The position numbers and the translations under genes are program-made. A DNA stretch of 64,000 nt from Sutcliffiella halmapala. GTDB lineage: Bacteria; Bacillota; Bacilli; Bacillales; Bacillaceae_I. The stretch covers positions 690,001 to 754,000 of the forward strand of contig NZ_KV917375.1 in the NCBI RefSeq assembly GCF_002019665.1. The letters are read 5' to 3'. The first letter of the stretch is position 1; every line of letters starts with the position of its first letter. Positions 27,637 to 39,962 of the stretch are shown here, piece by piece. A model generated the notes under the pieces. It did not search any database. It saw only the letters and a list, made by a program, of their open reading frames with translations, and was not told where the DNA came from.

Positions 27637-28821
27637 ATGGCAAAACTTTTTATGTTTGAAAAACCATTAGGGATGCGGGATACGCTTCCTTCCTTATATG
27701 AAGCAAAGAAACAAGTAAAAAATACAATGACGTCGGAAATTAACCAATGGGGCTATCAGTTTATGGAGACGCCAACATTAGAATATTACGAAACGGTGGG
27801 CGATGCGTCAGCAATTTTAGATCAACAGCTTTTTAAACTTCTGGATCAGCAAGGGCATACGCTTGTATTACGACCAGATATGACAGCACCAATTGCAAGG
27901 GTTGCGGCTTCAAGCTTAGTCGATGATGGCTATCCGAGGCGTCTCGCTTACTCTGCAAATGTATTTCGTGCACAGCAAAATGAAGCCGGACGGCCGGCGG
28001 AGTTTGAGCAAATAGGTGTCGAGTGCATTGGCGATCGTTCGATAAGTGCTGATGCTGAGATGATCGCACTGATGGTCTCACTTTTGAAAGAGGTTGGTCT
28101 ATCCACCTTTACCATTGCGATTGGTCATGTAGGTTTTCTGGAAAAAGTTTTCCTCGATATTGTTGGTAATACAGAACGTGCCGCGATCTTGCGTCGATAT
28201 TTATATGAAAAAAATTATGTTGGTTACAGAGAGCATGTCAAAAGTTTGTCGTTATCCTCGATTGATAAGAAGCGTTTGCTCACTATTTTAACGTTACGTG
28301 GAGATGCTTCTCGGATTCAACTTGCGAAAGAGGTACTGGATGGGGATGCTGGGAAAAAGGCAATTGAGGAGCTTGAGCAGCTTTGGACGATGCTTGAGGC
28401 ATACGGAGTAGAGGATTTTGTGAAAGTTGATTTCAACATCGTAAGTCATATGAGCTATTATACAGGGATTGTTTTTGAAGCATATGCCGGGAATATTGGG
28501 TTTCCGATTGGAAATGGAGGGCGCTATGATCAGTTATTTCAAAAATTTAATCGAGATAAGTCAGCGACAGGATTTGGTATTCATCTAGATCGACTGTTGG
28601 AGGCTAAGGAAATAAAAAAGCTAACCGTTCCGATACATGGCGTTCTTTTTAGCCAGGAGCGTAAGGAAGAAGCCATTAGTTTTGCGAGGTTAAAAAGAAA
28701 AGACGGGGCAAGAGTTGTGTTGCAGGACATAAGTGGTGTCGAAAATCTTGATGCATGTACAGGCTCCTTTAATGAAGTAACGTTTTTTCTTGGAATGGCT
28801 AGAAAGGAGAACGGTTCATGA
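27637..28821 (+). CDS. hisZ: ATP phosphoribosyltransferase regulatory subunit HisZ
   Basis: Catalytically inactive relative of histidyl-tRNA synthetase, required by the short HisG. About 395 residues. It begins with [10 protein letters not shown] and carries class II motif 2-like [13 protein letters not shown] and [12 protein letters not shown], plus GGRYDQLF. The start at 27637 fits the family N-terminus; the ribosome site (AAGGCGGG) is only moderate. It overlaps hisG by 4 nt. Confidence 0.93.
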   Translation: MAKLFMFEKPLGMRDTLPSLYEAKKQVKNTMTSEINQWGYQFMETPTLEYYETVGDASAILDQQLFKLLDQQGHTLVLRPDMTAPIARVAASSLVDDGYPRRLAYSANVFRAQQNEAGRPAEFEQIGVECIGDRSISADAEMIALMVSLLKEVGLSTFTIAIGHVGFLEKVFLDIVGNTERAAILRRYLYEKNYVGYREHVKSLSLSSIDKKRLLTILTLRGDASRIQLAKEVLDGDAGKKAIEELEQLWTMLEAYGVEDFVKVDFNIVSHMSYYTGIVFEAYAGNIGFPIGNGGRYDQLFQKFNRDKSATGFGIHLDRLLEAKEIKKLTVPIHGVLFSQERKEEAISFARLKRKDGARVVLQDISGVENLDACTGSFNEVTFFLGMARKENGS

Positions 28822-29447
28822 ATGTGTTAACCATTGCGATGCCAAAAGGAAGAATCTTTGAAGAGGCAGCAGCTCTTTTAGTGAAAGCCGGGTACGATAT
28901 TCCAGCAGATTTAGACGATACGAGAAAACTGATTATCGATGTGCCTTCAGAAAACATGCGCTTTATTTTAGCAAAACCGATGGATGTGACAACTTATGTG
29001 GAGCATGGTGTGGCGGATGTCGGGATTGCCGGCAAGGACGTGATGTTAGAAGAAGAACGTGATGTATATGAAGTGCTCGATTTAAAGATAAGTCATTGTT
29101 ACTTAGCGGTTGCAGGAATACCAGGTTCTGTAATGAAGGATGTATCTCCAAAGATAGCCACGAAATATCCAGGGATTGCCTCGCGGTATTTTCGTGAGCA
29201 AGGGGAGCAAGTGGAAATTGTGAAATTGAACGGCTCGATTGAGCTTGCTCCTTTAATTGGCTTATCAGACCGTATTGTGGATATTGTATCCACAGGTAGA
29301 ACGCTAAAGGAGAACGGACTAGTAGAATTTGAGCGAATTGTGGATATCACGTCTCGTTTAATTGTGAATCCTGTGAGTTATCGTTTGAAGGACCAACAAA
29401 TTGATGAACTTGTGGATAGATTGGCGGCAGTTGTAGAGGAGTTGTAG
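28818..29447 (+). CDS. hisG: ATP phosphoribosyltransferase, short form
   Basis: First step of histidine synthesis, joining ATP and PRPP. At 209 residues it is the short type lacking the C-terminal regulatory domain, so it depends on HisZ. Family features: [22 protein letters not shown] and the PRPP loop [15 protein letters not shown]. Confidence 0.95.
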   Translation: MNVLTIAMPKGRIFEEAAALLVKAGYDIPADLDDTRKLIIDVPSENMRFILAKPMDVTTYVEHGVADVGIAGKDVMLEEERDVYEVLDLKISHCYLAVAGIPGSVMKDVSPKIATKYPGIASRYFREQGEQVEIVKLNGSIELAPLIGLSDRIVDIVSTGRTLKENGLVEFERIVDITSRLIVNPVSYRLKDQQIDELVDRLAAVVEEL

Positions 29448-29448
29448 G

Positions 29449-30753
29449 GTGTTGAAAATAATGAAGGTAGAGAACACAGTATCATTGCTGAGATCGCTTG
29501 ATCAAGGGACCGAAGCCCAACGAGTAGCAGTGGGTGAGGTGCTGGCGGCTGTAAAAAAACAAGGAGATCAAGCGCTATTTAGTTATACAGAAAAGTGGGA
29601 TGGTGCAAAAATTGCGAATTTACGTGTAACGAAAGAAGAAATCATCGAGGCTTATGAAGAGTTACCTGTTTCAATGATTACGATTATCCAAGAAGCAGCG
29701 GCGAATATTCGAGACTATCATGAAAAGCAAGTAAAGCAATCATGGTTATCCACAAGGGAGGATGGCACGATTCTAGGACAAAAAGTAACGGCTCTTGAAG
29801 CAGTTGGTGTCTATGTTCCTGGTGGAAAAGCTGCCTATCCGTCCTCTGTTCTGATGAATGTTATCCCGGCTCAGGTGGCTGGTGTGGAGCGTATTGCGAT
29901 GGTATCGCCACCTGCGAAGGATGGTACATTGCCAGCAGGTGTGCTTGTAGCAGCAGATATTCTTGGCGTGAATGAAATCTATAAAGTAGGTGGAGCGCAG
30001 GCAGTTGGTGCACTAGCTTATGGTACGGAAACGATTCAGCCTGTGGATAAGATCGTGGGGCCAGGAAATATTTATGTCGCACTTGCGAAAAAAGATGTGT
30101 ATGGACTTGTGGATATCGATAGTATTGCTGGACCAAGTGAAATCGTGGTATTGGCGGATGAAACCGCAATTGCAAGTGAAGTTGCAGCTGATTTATTGTC
30201 ACAAGCCGAGCATGATGAGCGTGCTTCAAGCATCTTGGTCACGACATCGAATGAGCTAGCAGAAGCGGTAGCGATTGAAGTGGAAAAACAGCTAACAGAC
30301 TTACCGCGAGAAGGAATTGCGCGGGCTTCTATTCAAGAGTATGGTGCCATTTATGTAGCAGATTCTATCGAGGAAGCGTTACGTGTCGTCAATGAGCTTG
30401 CTCCAGAACATTTGGAGGTACTAACGAAGGAGCCGATGAGTCTTTTACCTTTTATAAAGCATGCAGGGGCTATTTTCTTAGGTAGATATAGTTCCGAACC
30501 TGTTGGGGATTATTTTGCGGGACCTAATCATGTGTTACCCACAAATGGGACTGCACGCTTCTCCAGTGGATTATCTGTGGATGAATTTGTGAAAAAGTCA
30601 AGTATTATCATGTATAGTCAACAGGCATTGCAAGAAAATGTGGATAAGATTGCAGCGTTTGCAAGATTAGAAGGGTTAGAAGCACATGCTCGAGCCGTAG
30701 AAGCTAGATTTAAAGTAGAGGAGAATTCCAATGACGAGAACAGCAAGTATTGA
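29449..30753 (+). CDS. hisD: Histidinol dehydrogenase
   Basis: NAD-dependent, zinc-binding enzyme oxidising histidinol to histidine in the last two steps. About 434 residues. Visible: [15 protein letters not shown], the signature [26 protein letters not shown] with the metal/base His, and [18 protein letters not shown]. Start options are GTG 29449, TTG 29452 or ATG 29461; 29449 has GAGGAG upstream. It overlaps hisB by 23 nt. Confidence 0.95.
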   Translation: MLKIMKVENTVSLLRSLDQGTEAQRVAVGEVLAAVKKQGDQALFSYTEKWDGAKIANLRVTKEEIIEAYEELPVSMITIIQEAAANIRDYHEKQVKQSWLSTREDGTILGQKVTALEAVGVYVPGGKAAYPSSVLMNVIPAQVAGVERIAMVSPPAKDGTLPAGVLVAADILGVNEIYKVGGAQAVGALAYGTETIQPVDKIVGPGNIYVALAKKDVYGLVDIDSIAGPSEIVVLADETAIASEVAADLLSQAEHDERASSILVTTSNELAEAVAIEVEKQLTDLPREGIARASIQEYGAIYVADSIEEALRVVNELAPEHLEVLTKEPMSLLPFIKHAGAIFLGRYSSEPVGDYFAGPNHVLPTNGTARFSSGLSVDEFVKKSSIIMYSQQALQENVDKIAAFARLEGLEAHARAVEARFKVEENSNDENSKY

Positions 30754-31318
30754 ACGGAATACAAAGGAAACGCAAATACAGTTAGCTTTTACGATAGATG
30801 GCGAGGGAGCGGTGACACTTGAAACACCGGTACCTTTTATGACACATATGCTTGATTTATTCACAAAGCATGGTCAATTCAATCTTGATTTGCAAGCAAA
30901 TGGGGATGTGGATATCGATGACCATCACACAACTGAAGACATTGGAATCTGTCTTGGTCAAGCTCTAAAAGATGCCCTTGGGGATAAAATGGGGATAAAA
31001 CGTTATGGAAGTGCGTTTGTCCCCATGGATGAGGCACTTGCACAAGTGGTTGTGGATTTGAGCAATCGTCCACATTTAGAAATGAGAGCTGAGTTTCCGA
31101 GTCAAAAGGTTGGAACGTTTGATACGGAGTTAGTACATGAGTTTTTATGGAAACTGGCACTCGAAGCTCGAATGAATTTACATGTTATTGTCCATTACGG
31201 AAGCAATACGCACCACATTATTGAAGCGATTTTTAAAGCATTAGGCCGCGCCTTAGACGAAGCGACAACGATTGATCAGCGTGTAAAAGGAGTGCCATCC
31301 ACGAAAGGACTGTTATAG
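30731..31318 (+). CDS. hisB: Imidazoleglycerol-phosphate dehydratase
   Basis: Manganese enzyme forming imidazole-acetol phosphate. At 195 residues it is the monofunctional type without a phosphatase domain. The metal-binding repeats are [17 protein letters not shown] and the second [15 protein letters not shown]; substrate residues are in DLSNRPHL. The start at 30731 lies inside the end of hisD, with GTAGAGGAG upstream. Confidence 0.95.
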   Translation: MTRTASIERNTKETQIQLAFTIDGEGAVTLETPVPFMTHMLDLFTKHGQFNLDLQANGDVDIDDHHTTEDIGICLGQALKDALGDKMGIKRYGSAFVPMDEALAQVVVDLSNRPHLEMRAEFPSQKVGTFDTELVHEFLWKLALEARMNLHVIVHYGSNTHHIIEAIFKALGRALDEATTIDQRVKGVPSTKGLL

Positions 31319-31319
31319 A

Positions 31320-31952
31320 ATGATTGGCATCATCGATTATGGGATGGGGAATTTATATAGTGTGAGTAAAGCGTTAGAACGAATGGGTGTATCGTACATC
31401 GTTTCTAATAGTCGTGAGGTTTTAGTTGGGTGTGATGGTTTGATTCTTCCAGGAGTCGGTTCATTCCGAGATGCAATGGCTATTTTAAAAGAAACTGAGC
31501 TGGACGTTTTTATAAAAGAAGAAGTGAGTCAAGGGAAGCCGTTGCTTGGGATATGTTTAGGGATGCAGCTATTGTACGAGGAAAGTGACGAGAACGGGGT
31601 AACAGAAGGTTTGGCTTTATTGAAAGGAAAAGTGATGCGTTTTTCTGGTATTAAAGAGTCGGGAGAACGCTATAAAGTGCCGCATATGGGCTGGAATAAG
31701 CTTAACTTTCATCAGAAATCCTCCTTAGTAGAGGGGTTGGATGAGGATTTCGTTTATTTTGTTCATTCCTATTATGTGACGTCTTTTACAGAAGAAGAGT
31801 TGTTGGCTAGTAGTGTCTATGATGTACAAGTGCCTGCGGTTGTCGGAAGAGGAAATGTTTTTGGAACGCAATTTCATCCGGAAAAAAGCAGTGAAGTTGG
31901 CATCGCAATCTTACAGAATTTTATCAGCTTAGTAGAAGAAGGGGAGCGATAG
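31320..31952 (+). CDS. hisH: Imidazole glycerol phosphate synthase, glutaminase subunit
   Basis: Class I glutamine amidotransferase supplying ammonia to HisF. A 210-residue protein with oxyanion strand [10 protein letters not shown], nucleophile Cys in [11 protein letters not shown] and the His/Glu pair in QFHPEKS. It starts 1 nt after the hisB stop. Confidence 0.95.
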   Translation: MIGIIDYGMGNLYSVSKALERMGVSYIVSNSREVLVGCDGLILPGVGSFRDAMAILKETELDVFIKEEVSQGKPLLGICLGMQLLYEESDENGVTEGLALLKGKVMRFSGIKESGERYKVPHMGWNKLNFHQKSSLVEGLDEDFVYFVHSYYVTSFTEEELLASSVYDVQVPAVVGRGNVFGTQFHPEKSSEVGIAILQNFISLVEEGER

Positions 31953-31953
31953 T

Positions 31954-32682
31954 ATGGCATTTACCATTTATCCAGCTATTGATATGCGGAACGGCAAATG
32001 CGTTCGATTGGTGCAAGGTGATTATAGTAAAGAAACGGTGTATGGTAATTCCCCTTTTGAGATGGCAAAAAGCTTTGCCGAGCAGGGGGCAGAGTGGATA
32101 CATATGGTTGACCTTGATGGGGCGAAAGCTGGTGCTCCAGTAAATGATTCGTTCGTTTTGCAGGTTGCACAAGAATTGTCAGTAAAAGTGCAAATCGGCG
32201 GAGGGATCCGAAGTGCTCAAGATGTGGATTACTATCTATCTCGAGGTGTGGATCGAGTTATTTTGGGAAGTGCAGCAATTAACAATCCTGAGTTTGTGAG
32301 GGAGATGCTAAAGCGTTATGGGGAAAAAATTGCGATCGGACTAGATGCTAAGGACGGGTATGTGGCAACAGAGGGTTGGGTCGAAACCTCTACTGTGGAA
32401 GCTACGGTATTAGGTCGTGAGCTTGCTGAGGCTGGAGCAAGGACGTTTATTTTTACTGATATCGCTACAGATGGGATGTTGTCAGGTCCGAATGTACAGG
32501 CAACGGTGGAATTGGCTCGTGTGACAGGAGCAGCGGTCATTGCATCTGGAGGAGTCAGCTCTATGGAGGATTTGCAGGTGTTACAGGAGTATGCAGGTCA
32601 GGGAGTATCCGGGGCGATAGTTGGAAAGGCGATTTATACGGATAAAATATCGCTGGCAAGTGCTTTAAAAGAGGTGAATTAA
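31954..32682 (+). CDS. hisA: ProFAR isomerase
   Basis: (Beta-alpha)8 barrel sugar isomerase. A 242-residue protein with catalytic Asp in [14 protein letters not shown] and the second Asp in FTDIATDGM; phosphate loops IGGGIRS and ASGGVSS. It begins 1 nt after hisH. Confidence 0.95.
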   Translation: MAFTIYPAIDMRNGKCVRLVQGDYSKETVYGNSPFEMAKSFAEQGAEWIHMVDLDGAKAGAPVNDSFVLQVAQELSVKVQIGGGIRSAQDVDYYLSRGVDRVILGSAAINNPEFVREMLKRYGEKIAIGLDAKDGYVATEGWVETSTVEATVLGRELAEAGARTFIFTDIATDGMLSGPNVQATVELARVTGAAVIASGGVSSMEDLQVLQEYAGQGVSGAIVGKAIYTDKISLASALKEVN

Positions 32683-32686
32683 CAAG

Positions 32687-33445
32687 ATGCTGACTAAACG
32701 AATTATTCCGTGCTTAGATGTAAAAGAGGGCAGAGTGGTGAAGGGTGTTCAGTTTGTTGAGTTAAAAGATGCTGGGGATCCTGTAGAATTAGCAGCTTTT
32801 TATGATGAAGAGGGAGCAGATGAGCTCGTATTTCTTGATATTTCCGCCTCACATGAAGGTCGAGAAACGATGGTTGAGGTGGTCGAGCAGGTTGCCGGAA
32901 AGCTCGCGATTCCTTTTACCGTGGGCGGTGGAATTAACACAGTTGAGGATATGAAACGTTTGTTACGTGCAGGTGCAGATAAGGTGTCGTTAAATACAGC
33001 AGCATTACTAAACCCTAATTTAGTAAAGGTTGGCGCAGATTATTTCGGCTCGCAATGTATCGTGGTGGCCATTGATGCGAAGTTTGATGCTGAGCTTGGA
33101 AGTTGGCGTGTTTATACTCATGGAGGTCGGCGTGAAACGGATTGGGAAGTAGTAGCGTGGGCGAAGGAAGCAGTCCGCCTTGGAGCAGGCGAGATCCTGT
33201 TAACAAGTATGGATAGTGACGGGGAGAAAAAGGGCTTTAATCTTGCTTTAACGAAAGCAGTTAGCGCTGCTGTTACCGTTCCTGTTATTGCATCAGGAGG
33301 AGCAGGAGAAGCAGCTCACTTTTTGGATGCTTTTGAGGAGGGGAAGGCTGATGCGGCACTTGCAGCATCGATTTTCCATTATAAAGAGACATCGGTAAGG
33401 GAAGTTAAATCGTTTTTAAAAGAAAAGGGGGTCCTTGTTCGATGA
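32687..33445 (+). CDS. hisF: Imidazole glycerol phosphate synthase, cyclase subunit
   Basis: Barrel partner of HisH. A 252-residue protein with catalytic Asp in [13 protein letters not shown] and in VAIDAKFD; phosphate sites VGGGINT and ASGGAGE. It overlaps hisIE by 4 nt (ATGA). Confidence 0.95.
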   Translation: MLTKRIIPCLDVKEGRVVKGVQFVELKDAGDPVELAAFYDEEGADELVFLDISASHEGRETMVEVVEQVAGKLAIPFTVGGGINTVEDMKRLLRAGADKVSLNTAALLNPNLVKVGADYFGSQCIVVAIDAKFDAELGSWRVYTHGGRRETDWEVVAWAKEAVRLGAGEILLTSMDSDGEKKGFNLALTKAVSAAVTVPVIASGGAGEAAHFLDAFEEGKADAALAASIFHYKETSVREVKSFLKEKGVLVR

Positions 33446-34098
33446 GTGTTGAGGTTAAGATAGAGTCCGTTCGTTTTGATGAGAAAGGGCTTGTCCCTTG
33501 TATTGTACAGGATGTCGCGAGCCGAGAAGTATTAACGCTTGCCTATATGAACGAGGAATCGCTCGTTAAAACGGTGGAAACCCGTGAAACGTGGTTTTGG
33601 AGCCGATCGCGTGCAGAGCTTTGGCATAAAGGGGCGACGTCTGGAAATACCCAAAAGGTTGTGGAATTGCGCTATGACTGTGACCAGGATGCATTACTGG
33701 TCCTTGTTGAGCCGAGTGGTCCTGCTTGTCATAAAGGAGAAGATACCTGTTTTCATGAGGTCGTGCTTGAAAGTTCAGGCACAAGTAATTTAAGTGAGTC
33801 GCCTTTGGAGATTTTGAGTAAGTTAGAACGTTTGATAGAAGCAAGACAAATAGAAATGCCAGAAGGATCTTATACAACATACCTGTTTGAGAAGGGTGTG
33901 GATAAGATTTTGAAGAAGATTGGGGAAGAGGCTTCCGAGGTTATTATTGCAGCGAAGAACCGTGATAAAGAAGAACTTACGTGGGAAGTTGCGGATTTAT
34001 ATTTTCATGTGCTGGTACTTTTGCGAGAGCAAGGTGTGAGTTTGGAGGAAGTGCTTGCTGTTTTAGCGGTGCGGCATACGAGGCAGAGGGAAGAATAA
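33442..34098 (+). CDS. hisI: Bifunctional phosphoribosyl-AMP cyclohydrolase / phosphoribosyl-ATP pyrophosphatase
   Basis: A HisI-HisE fusion of 218 residues. The cyclohydrolase half has [11 protein letters not shown], the zinc residues DCDQDALL and [12 protein letters not shown]. The pyrophosphatase half has [18 protein letters not shown] and [13 protein letters not shown] with the Mg-binding acidic residues. It ends the operon; hisC is not in the cluster, as in B. subtilis. Confidence 0.95.
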   Translation: MSVEVKIESVRFDEKGLVPCIVQDVASREVLTLAYMNEESLVKTVETRETWFWSRSRAELWHKGATSGNTQKVVELRYDCDQDALLVLVEPSGPACHKGEDTCFHEVVLESSGTSNLSESPLEILSKLERLIEARQIEMPEGSYTTYLFEKGVDKILKKIGEEASEVIIAAKNRDKEELTWEVADLYFHVLVLLREQGVSLEEVLAVLAVRHTRQREE

Positions 34099-34123
34099 GA
34101 GGTGAGTGTTTTTCTAGTGGGGT

Positions 34124-34150
34124 AGTTGTGCTAGGGAGGCACTTTTTTTT
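34124..34150 (+). terminator. Weak terminator after the his operon
   Basis: GTGC and GCAC form a short stem around 7 nt, followed by eight T. The T run is good but the stem is short. Confidence 0.45.
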
Positions 34151-34272
34151 GTGGAATTGGGTAATTTGGTTTTTGGTAATTATGTTTTTAGGGGTTTTTA
34201 TTTCCCATCTGTTCGTGGCAAGTTGAGTTGTGTTATACTACGAACGGTAAGTATGATTTGATGGAGGCTATA

Positions 34273-35718
34273 ATGGGAAAGAATCCGAATTTAAAGAAGG
34301 AAGTTACTAAGGTGATCCCATTTGCGCAGAATGGGGATTATTTTTATCAAAAGGGAATCCGCGCTTATCGCAAGCGGGATTTATATAAAGCAAGAAGATG
34401 GTTGCAGCGTGCCGAGGAGATGAAGCCGAGTGATGCTTCGATCATGTGCCAGCTTGCGATTGTATTAACAGAGCTTGGGGATTATCAACGTTCGAATGAG
34501 TTATTGAAAGAAATCGTTGAGACGCTTGAGCCAGATATGAATGATTGTCATTATTTTTTGGCGAATAACTTTGCCTATCTCGGGCTGTTTCAGGAGTCAA
34601 GAAAGCATGCTGAAGAATATTTAACCATGGAGCCTGATGGAGAATTTGTAGAGGATACAGAGGATCTATTAGATTTACTTGAAATAGAAACAGATGATTC
34701 TGAGGATTATGCCTTAGGACAGGATCATTTGATTGTAATGCAGGAACAGGCACGGAATTTTCTTGAGGGTGGCCAATTAGATGAAGCATTAGAGCTCTTG
34801 GAAGAAATTATTGAGGAGTATCCACAATTTTGGTCTGCTTACAATAATTTAGCTCTTGCTTATTTCTATAAAGGTAATCTTATAAAAGCTCGTGATGTTC
34901 TTGAAGAAGTGCTCGATAAAAATCCTGGCAATCTTCACGCGTTATGTAATCTGCTGGTGTTTTACTACTATGAAAATAATCAAGCTGATATGGCTGTGCT
35001 TGCAGCAAGGTTGGAAAAAGTAACACCAATCCTCGTTGAACACCGCTATAAGTTAGGTGCAACATTTGGTTTGATTGGTCGTCATGATCTAGCTTATAAA
35101 TGGTTACGCTCCTTGCAACGGAACGGTTTTCAAGGTGATGGTACTTTCTTTTTCTGGTTAGCGAATGCGGCTTATCGGACAGATCGTCTGACAGTTGCGG
35201 AACAGGCTTGGGCGAAAGTGCTGGAAATGAGTCCTGAAAAAGCGGGAACGGAGCCATGGAACCATGCAAATGAAGTGGACGCTGAATTGGAAGAGGCAGA
35301 CCAGCTTTATAAAATCTTTGGTCTAAGTTTCTCGAAAAAGACGACCATCAAAAATGTGTTGGATCAGCCATATGCTAGTTCAAATGTTCGAGAGTTTGCG
35401 ATGTTCACCTTGTTAAAGAAAAAAGAGGTTCCACTTAACATTTCAACTGGCTACGATATTGCGTTCCAACTGAAAGAAAAAGCTACAGATCAAGCGGTTA
35501 AAGAGTGGTTTGTCCTTTTCTCAAAAGCACTGAAGGAATCGCACATGTTTTCAAATGCATTGGCTTGGGCAGGCGCTTTTGGCTATGTCTGGAGCAAAAA
35601 CAATGGCTACGCAGTTACACAAAAGACCATAGCAGAACAATACAATATCTCGATGAGTACGCTGCGAAAATATGTGAAACAAGTAGAAGAACTTATGGTA
35701 GCTGTGGCTAAACCATAA
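34273..35718 (+). CDS. yvcD: TPR-repeat protein YvcD
   Basis: A 481-residue cytoplasmic protein built of tetratricopeptide repeats. Several repeat units are visible, e.g. RGIRAYRKRDLYKARRWLQR, LDEALELLEEIIEEYPQFW and AYNNLALAYFYKGNLIKARD. The C-terminal stretch KTIAEQYNISMSTLRKYVKQ looks like a helix-turn-helix. ATG 34273 follows TGGAGG at 5 nt. Its position between hisIE and trxB is conserved in B. subtilis. Role unknown. Confidence 0.88.
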   Translation: MGKNPNLKKEVTKVIPFAQNGDYFYQKGIRAYRKRDLYKARRWLQRAEEMKPSDASIMCQLAIVLTELGDYQRSNELLKEIVETLEPDMNDCHYFLANNFAYLGLFQESRKHAEEYLTMEPDGEFVEDTEDLLDLLEIETDDSEDYALGQDHLIVMQEQARNFLEGGQLDEALELLEEIIEEYPQFWSAYNNLALAYFYKGNLIKARDVLEEVLDKNPGNLHALCNLLVFYYYENNQADMAVLAARLEKVTPILVEHRYKLGATFGLIGRHDLAYKWLRSLQRNGFQGDGTFFFWLANAAYRTDRLTVAEQAWAKVLEMSPEKAGTEPWNHANEVDAELEEADQLYKIFGLSFSKKTTIKNVLDQPYASSNVREFAMFTLLKKKEVPLNISTGYDIAFQLKEKATDQAVKEWFVLFSKALKESHMFSNALAWAGAFGYVWSKNNGYAVTQKTIAEQYNISMSTLRKYVKQVEELMVAVAKP

Positions 35719-35722
35719 CAAG

Positions 35723-35754
35723 AAGCTAAGACAAAAACCTGTCTTGGCTTTTTT
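35723..35754 (+). terminator. Terminator after yvcD
   Basis: AAGCTAAGACA pairs with TGTCTTGGCTT (11 bp, one wobble), followed by TTTT. Confidence 0.9.
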
Positions 35755-37040
<1,286 letters not shown>

Positions 37041-37523
37041 GAGACTTGTTGAGCTTGTGGGTATTTTGACTTATTTTGTCGAAACATCCTCTTAATCAAA
37101 TCGTAACTATGCTTTAACGTTGTTGTAACAGCATTGAAATAATAATCAGTTATTATAAAAGTAGTAATTGACCCCCTTTTATAAATATAGTTGACGGCAC
37201 GGGTTCCCTTTTTCCCGTGTCCTTTTTTTATGCTCTTTTTTAACTGTTTGGCAGGAATTCTTACATGCTTGTTCTATAACGTTATCATGATATGCTATAC
37301 TACAATTAGTAAAGCGTTTACATATGGATTGTGGAATCGATACCTGTTTTATTTTAGATTACATTTTGCACCTTAGACAAAGTTTTCTAGATAAGTTCAG
37401 TAATTTGTAGAACTTTACTGTGTCTTATTCAAGCTTTTTACAGTAGAATAGAAATGATACACTTGGCTAGTTTTATTTTTCGGATAGTTGCAAGACAGCT
37501 AAGAGATTGAGGTGGTAATAGTC
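37041..37523. other. Intergenic region between trxB and yvcI
   Basis: About 480 bp. It holds the trxB terminator and a TATGCTATACT stretch near 37291-37301 that could serve as a -10. No gene with a ribosome site is seen. Confidence 0.5.
37196..37229 (+). terminator. Terminator candidate downstream of trxB
   Basis: GGCACGGG pairs with CCCGTGTC, followed by a run of seven T. It lies 155 nt after the trxB stop. Confidence 0.75.
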
Positions 37524-37982
37524 ATGCAAAGGGTAACGAATTGTGTGGTAGTACGTGATAATAAGGTGCTTTTATTACAAAAACCTAGACGTGGCTGGTG
37601 GGTAGCACCTGGCGGTAAAATGGAGCACGGGGAATCAGTTAAAGATTCAGTAATCCGAGAATATCGCGAAGAAACAGGCATATATTTAAAAAATCCTACC
37701 CTCAAGGGTGTTTTTACATTTGTGATAAAAGAAGGAAATGAGATTGTTTCAGAATGGATGATGTTCACATTTTTGGCTACAGAGTATGATGGTCAAAATG
37801 TGAAGGAGTCTGAAGAAGGAACAATTGAATGGCATAAAACCGAAGACATTGCAGGATTGCCAATGGCTCCGGGAGATTTTCATATATTAGATTACTTAAT
37901 AAAAGGATCTGGAATGATATTCGGTACGTTTACGTATACTCCTGATTTTGAGTTATTATCTTACCGTCTTGATCCTAATTAG
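37524..37982 (+). CDS. yvcI: Nudix hydrolase YvcI
   Basis: A 152-residue Nudix protein with a complete Nudix box: GGKMEHGE, then seven residues, then REYREETGI, supplying the Mg-binding glutamates. The start at 37524 follows GAGGTGG at 8 nt; GTG 37512 overlaps that site and is less likely. It leads the yvcI-rapZ-yvcK-whiA-crh operon. The substrate nucleotide is unknown, with RNA pyrophosphohydrolase activity possible by family. Confidence 0.9.
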   Translation: MQRVTNCVVVRDNKVLLLQKPRRGWWVAPGGKMEHGESVKDSVIREYREETGIYLKNPTLKGVFTFVIKEGNEIVSEWMMFTFLATEYDGQNVKESEEGTIEWHKTEDIAGLPMAPGDFHILDYLIKGSGMIFGTFTYTPDFELLSYRLDPN

Positions 37983-38000
37983 CAAAGGAGAAGAAGCGAC

Positions 38001-38891
38001 ATGAGTACAGGTACTGGCAGTGATGTGGAATTAGTCATTATTACTGGAATGAGTGGAGCTGGTAAAACAGTTGCCATTCAAAGTTTAGAGGATTTGGGCT
38101 TTTTCTGTGTGGACAATCTTCCTCCGACGCTACTTCCTAAGTTTTTAGAGTTGATGGAAGAATCAGGGAACAAGATGAATAAAGTAGCGCTAGTGATGGA
38201 TTTAAGAGGTCGCGAGTTCTTTGACAGTTTATTTGAGGCGCTTGACGACATATCTGAGTTATCTTGGGTTACGCCGCAAATTTTATTTTTAGATGCTAAA
38301 GATACTGTTCTCGTTAGTCGTTATAAAGAAACAAGAAGATCTCATCCATTAGCAAAGACAGGCTTACCACTTGAGGGTATTGAGCATGAGCGTGAGTTGT
38401 TAGAAGAGCTAAAAGGACGTGCGCAACTAATTCTTGATACTTCCAACTTAAAGCCGCGAGAGCTAAGAGAGAAAATCCTCAAACAATTTGCAACGCACTC
38501 CAAACAAACTTTCAAGGTGAACGTTCTTTCCTTCGGATTTAAGTATGGGATTCCAATTGATGCAGATTTAGTTTTTGATGTACGCTTTTTACCAAACCCG
38601 CATTATATAGATCATATGAGACCGATGACTGGTTTAGATGAAGAAGTTTCATCTTATGTGTTAAAATGGTCCGAAACACAGAAATTTGTTGAAAAATTGA
38701 CTGACTTATTAAGCTTCATGCTTCCTTATTATAAGCGAGAAGGGAAAAGCCAGCTAGTTATTGCGATAGGTTGTACAGGTGGCCAACATCGCTCGGTCAC
38801 TTTGGCAGAGTACTTTGCAAAGCATTATAAGGATGAATATGACACGCTCATTACACATCGAGATATTGAAAGACGAAAGGATAAGCGCTGA
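38001..38891 (+). CDS. rapZ: RNase adapter protein RapZ / nucleotide-binding YvcJ
   Basis: A 296-residue P-loop protein: Walker A GMSGAGKT near residue 18, and a C-terminal domain with CTGGQHRSV. In B. subtilis YvcJ binds nucleotides and affects competence; in E. coli RapZ guides RNase E on glmZ. It overlaps yvcK by 1 nt. Confidence 0.93.
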   Translation: MSTGTGSDVELVIITGMSGAGKTVAIQSLEDLGFFCVDNLPPTLLPKFLELMEESGNKMNKVALVMDLRGREFFDSLFEALDDISELSWVTPQILFLDAKDTVLVSRYKETRRSHPLAKTGLPLEGIEHERELLEELKGRAQLILDTSNLKPRELREKILKQFATHSKQTFKVNVLSFGFKYGIPIDADLVFDVRFLPNPHYIDHMRPMTGLDEEVSSYVLKWSETQKFVEKLTDLLSFMLPYYKREGKSQLVIAIGCTGGQHRSVTLAEYFAKHYKDEYDTLITHRDIERRKDKR

Positions 38892-39856
38892 TGAAACGTC
38901 AAAAACTTCCGAAAATCGTCATTCTCGGTGGGGGAACAGGACTTCCTGTCTTACTCCGAGGCCTAAAACATTATGATGTGGATATAACTGCTATTGTAAC
39001 AGTAGCGGATGATGGCGGTAGCTCCGGAAGATTACGTGATGAGTTGCACATTCCACCTCCAGGAGATGTTCGCAATGTATTAGCTGCTTTATCTGATGTC
39101 GAGCCTTTAATAGAAGATCTTTTTCAGCATCGCTTTAAATCAGGAAATGGCTTATCTGGTCATTCGCTTGGGAATCTATTATTAGCTGCGATGACAACGA
39201 TAACGGGCGACTTTGTTCATGCGATTCGTGAAATGAGCAAGGTGCTAAATGTGAGAGGGAAGGTATTGCCAGCAGCGAATCAAAGTGTTGTCTTGCATGC
39301 TGAAATGGAGGATAGCACCATCATCTCTGGTGAATCGAAAATCCCTATTTACGGAAAGAAAATAAAGCGAGTTTTTCTTTCTCCAGAAAACGTGGAGCCT
39401 TTGCAGGAATCAGTAGAAGAAATCAAAAAGGCTGATTTAATTATTGTAGGGCCGGGAAGCTTATATACCAGCATTCTACCCAATCTGTTAGTACCGAAAA
39501 TTGGAGAAGCTGTTTGTCAATCCAAAGCGAAAAAAGTATATATTTGTAATGTCATGACACAGGCTGGCGAAACCTTGCATTACACCGCAAGTGACCATGT
39601 AAGAGCCTTGTATGATCATCTGGATTGTCGCTTTATGGACACGATCTTAGTCAATGAAGAGGACATTCCGGAAGAGATAAAGGTCCGTTACAAAAAAGAA
39701 TACGCTACTCCTGTTGTATACGATATTGCTGCTTTGTCCGATTTAGGATTAGAGATTGTCCATGACAAAATTATCCGATATGAAGATGGGTATATTAGAC
39801 ATGACACGCAAAAAGTTGCAGCATTGTTGTACTCTATGATAAATATTAAAGACTAG
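38891..39856 (+). CDS. yvcK: Gluconeogenesis/morphology factor YvcK
   Basis: A 321-residue CofD-like protein binding UDP-sugars. The N-terminal loop ILGGGTGLPVLLRGLK and DDGGSSGRLRDE are diagnostic; GPGSLYTSILPNLLV follows. In B. subtilis it is needed for growth on gluconeogenic carbon sources and for PBP1 localisation. The start ATG overlaps the rapZ stop. Confidence 0.93.
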   Translation: MKRQKLPKIVILGGGTGLPVLLRGLKHYDVDITAIVTVADDGGSSGRLRDELHIPPPGDVRNVLAALSDVEPLIEDLFQHRFKSGNGLSGHSLGNLLLAAMTTITGDFVHAIREMSKVLNVRGKVLPAANQSVVLHAEMEDSTIISGESKIPIYGKKIKRVFLSPENVEPLQESVEEIKKADLIIVGPGSLYTSILPNLLVPKIGEAVCQSKAKKVYICNVMTQAGETLHYTASDHVRALYDHLDCRFMDTILVNEEDIPEEIKVRYKKEYATPVVYDIAALSDLGLEIVHDKIIRYEDGYIRHDTQKVAALLYSMINIKD

Positions 39857-39962
39857 AAAAAATGCAAACGGATGCAAATTTCAGGTGGTTAGAGATGAGG
39901 CTTTATTAAAAACTTCTCATCGCTTCCCCATAACATTTCTATTCACTGGGGGGTGATCAATC

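Noticed and set aside
37191-37376. 61-codon plus-strand frame in the trxB-yvcI gap
   Set aside because: It runs through the terminator hairpin and the aromatic-rich product looks like random translation.
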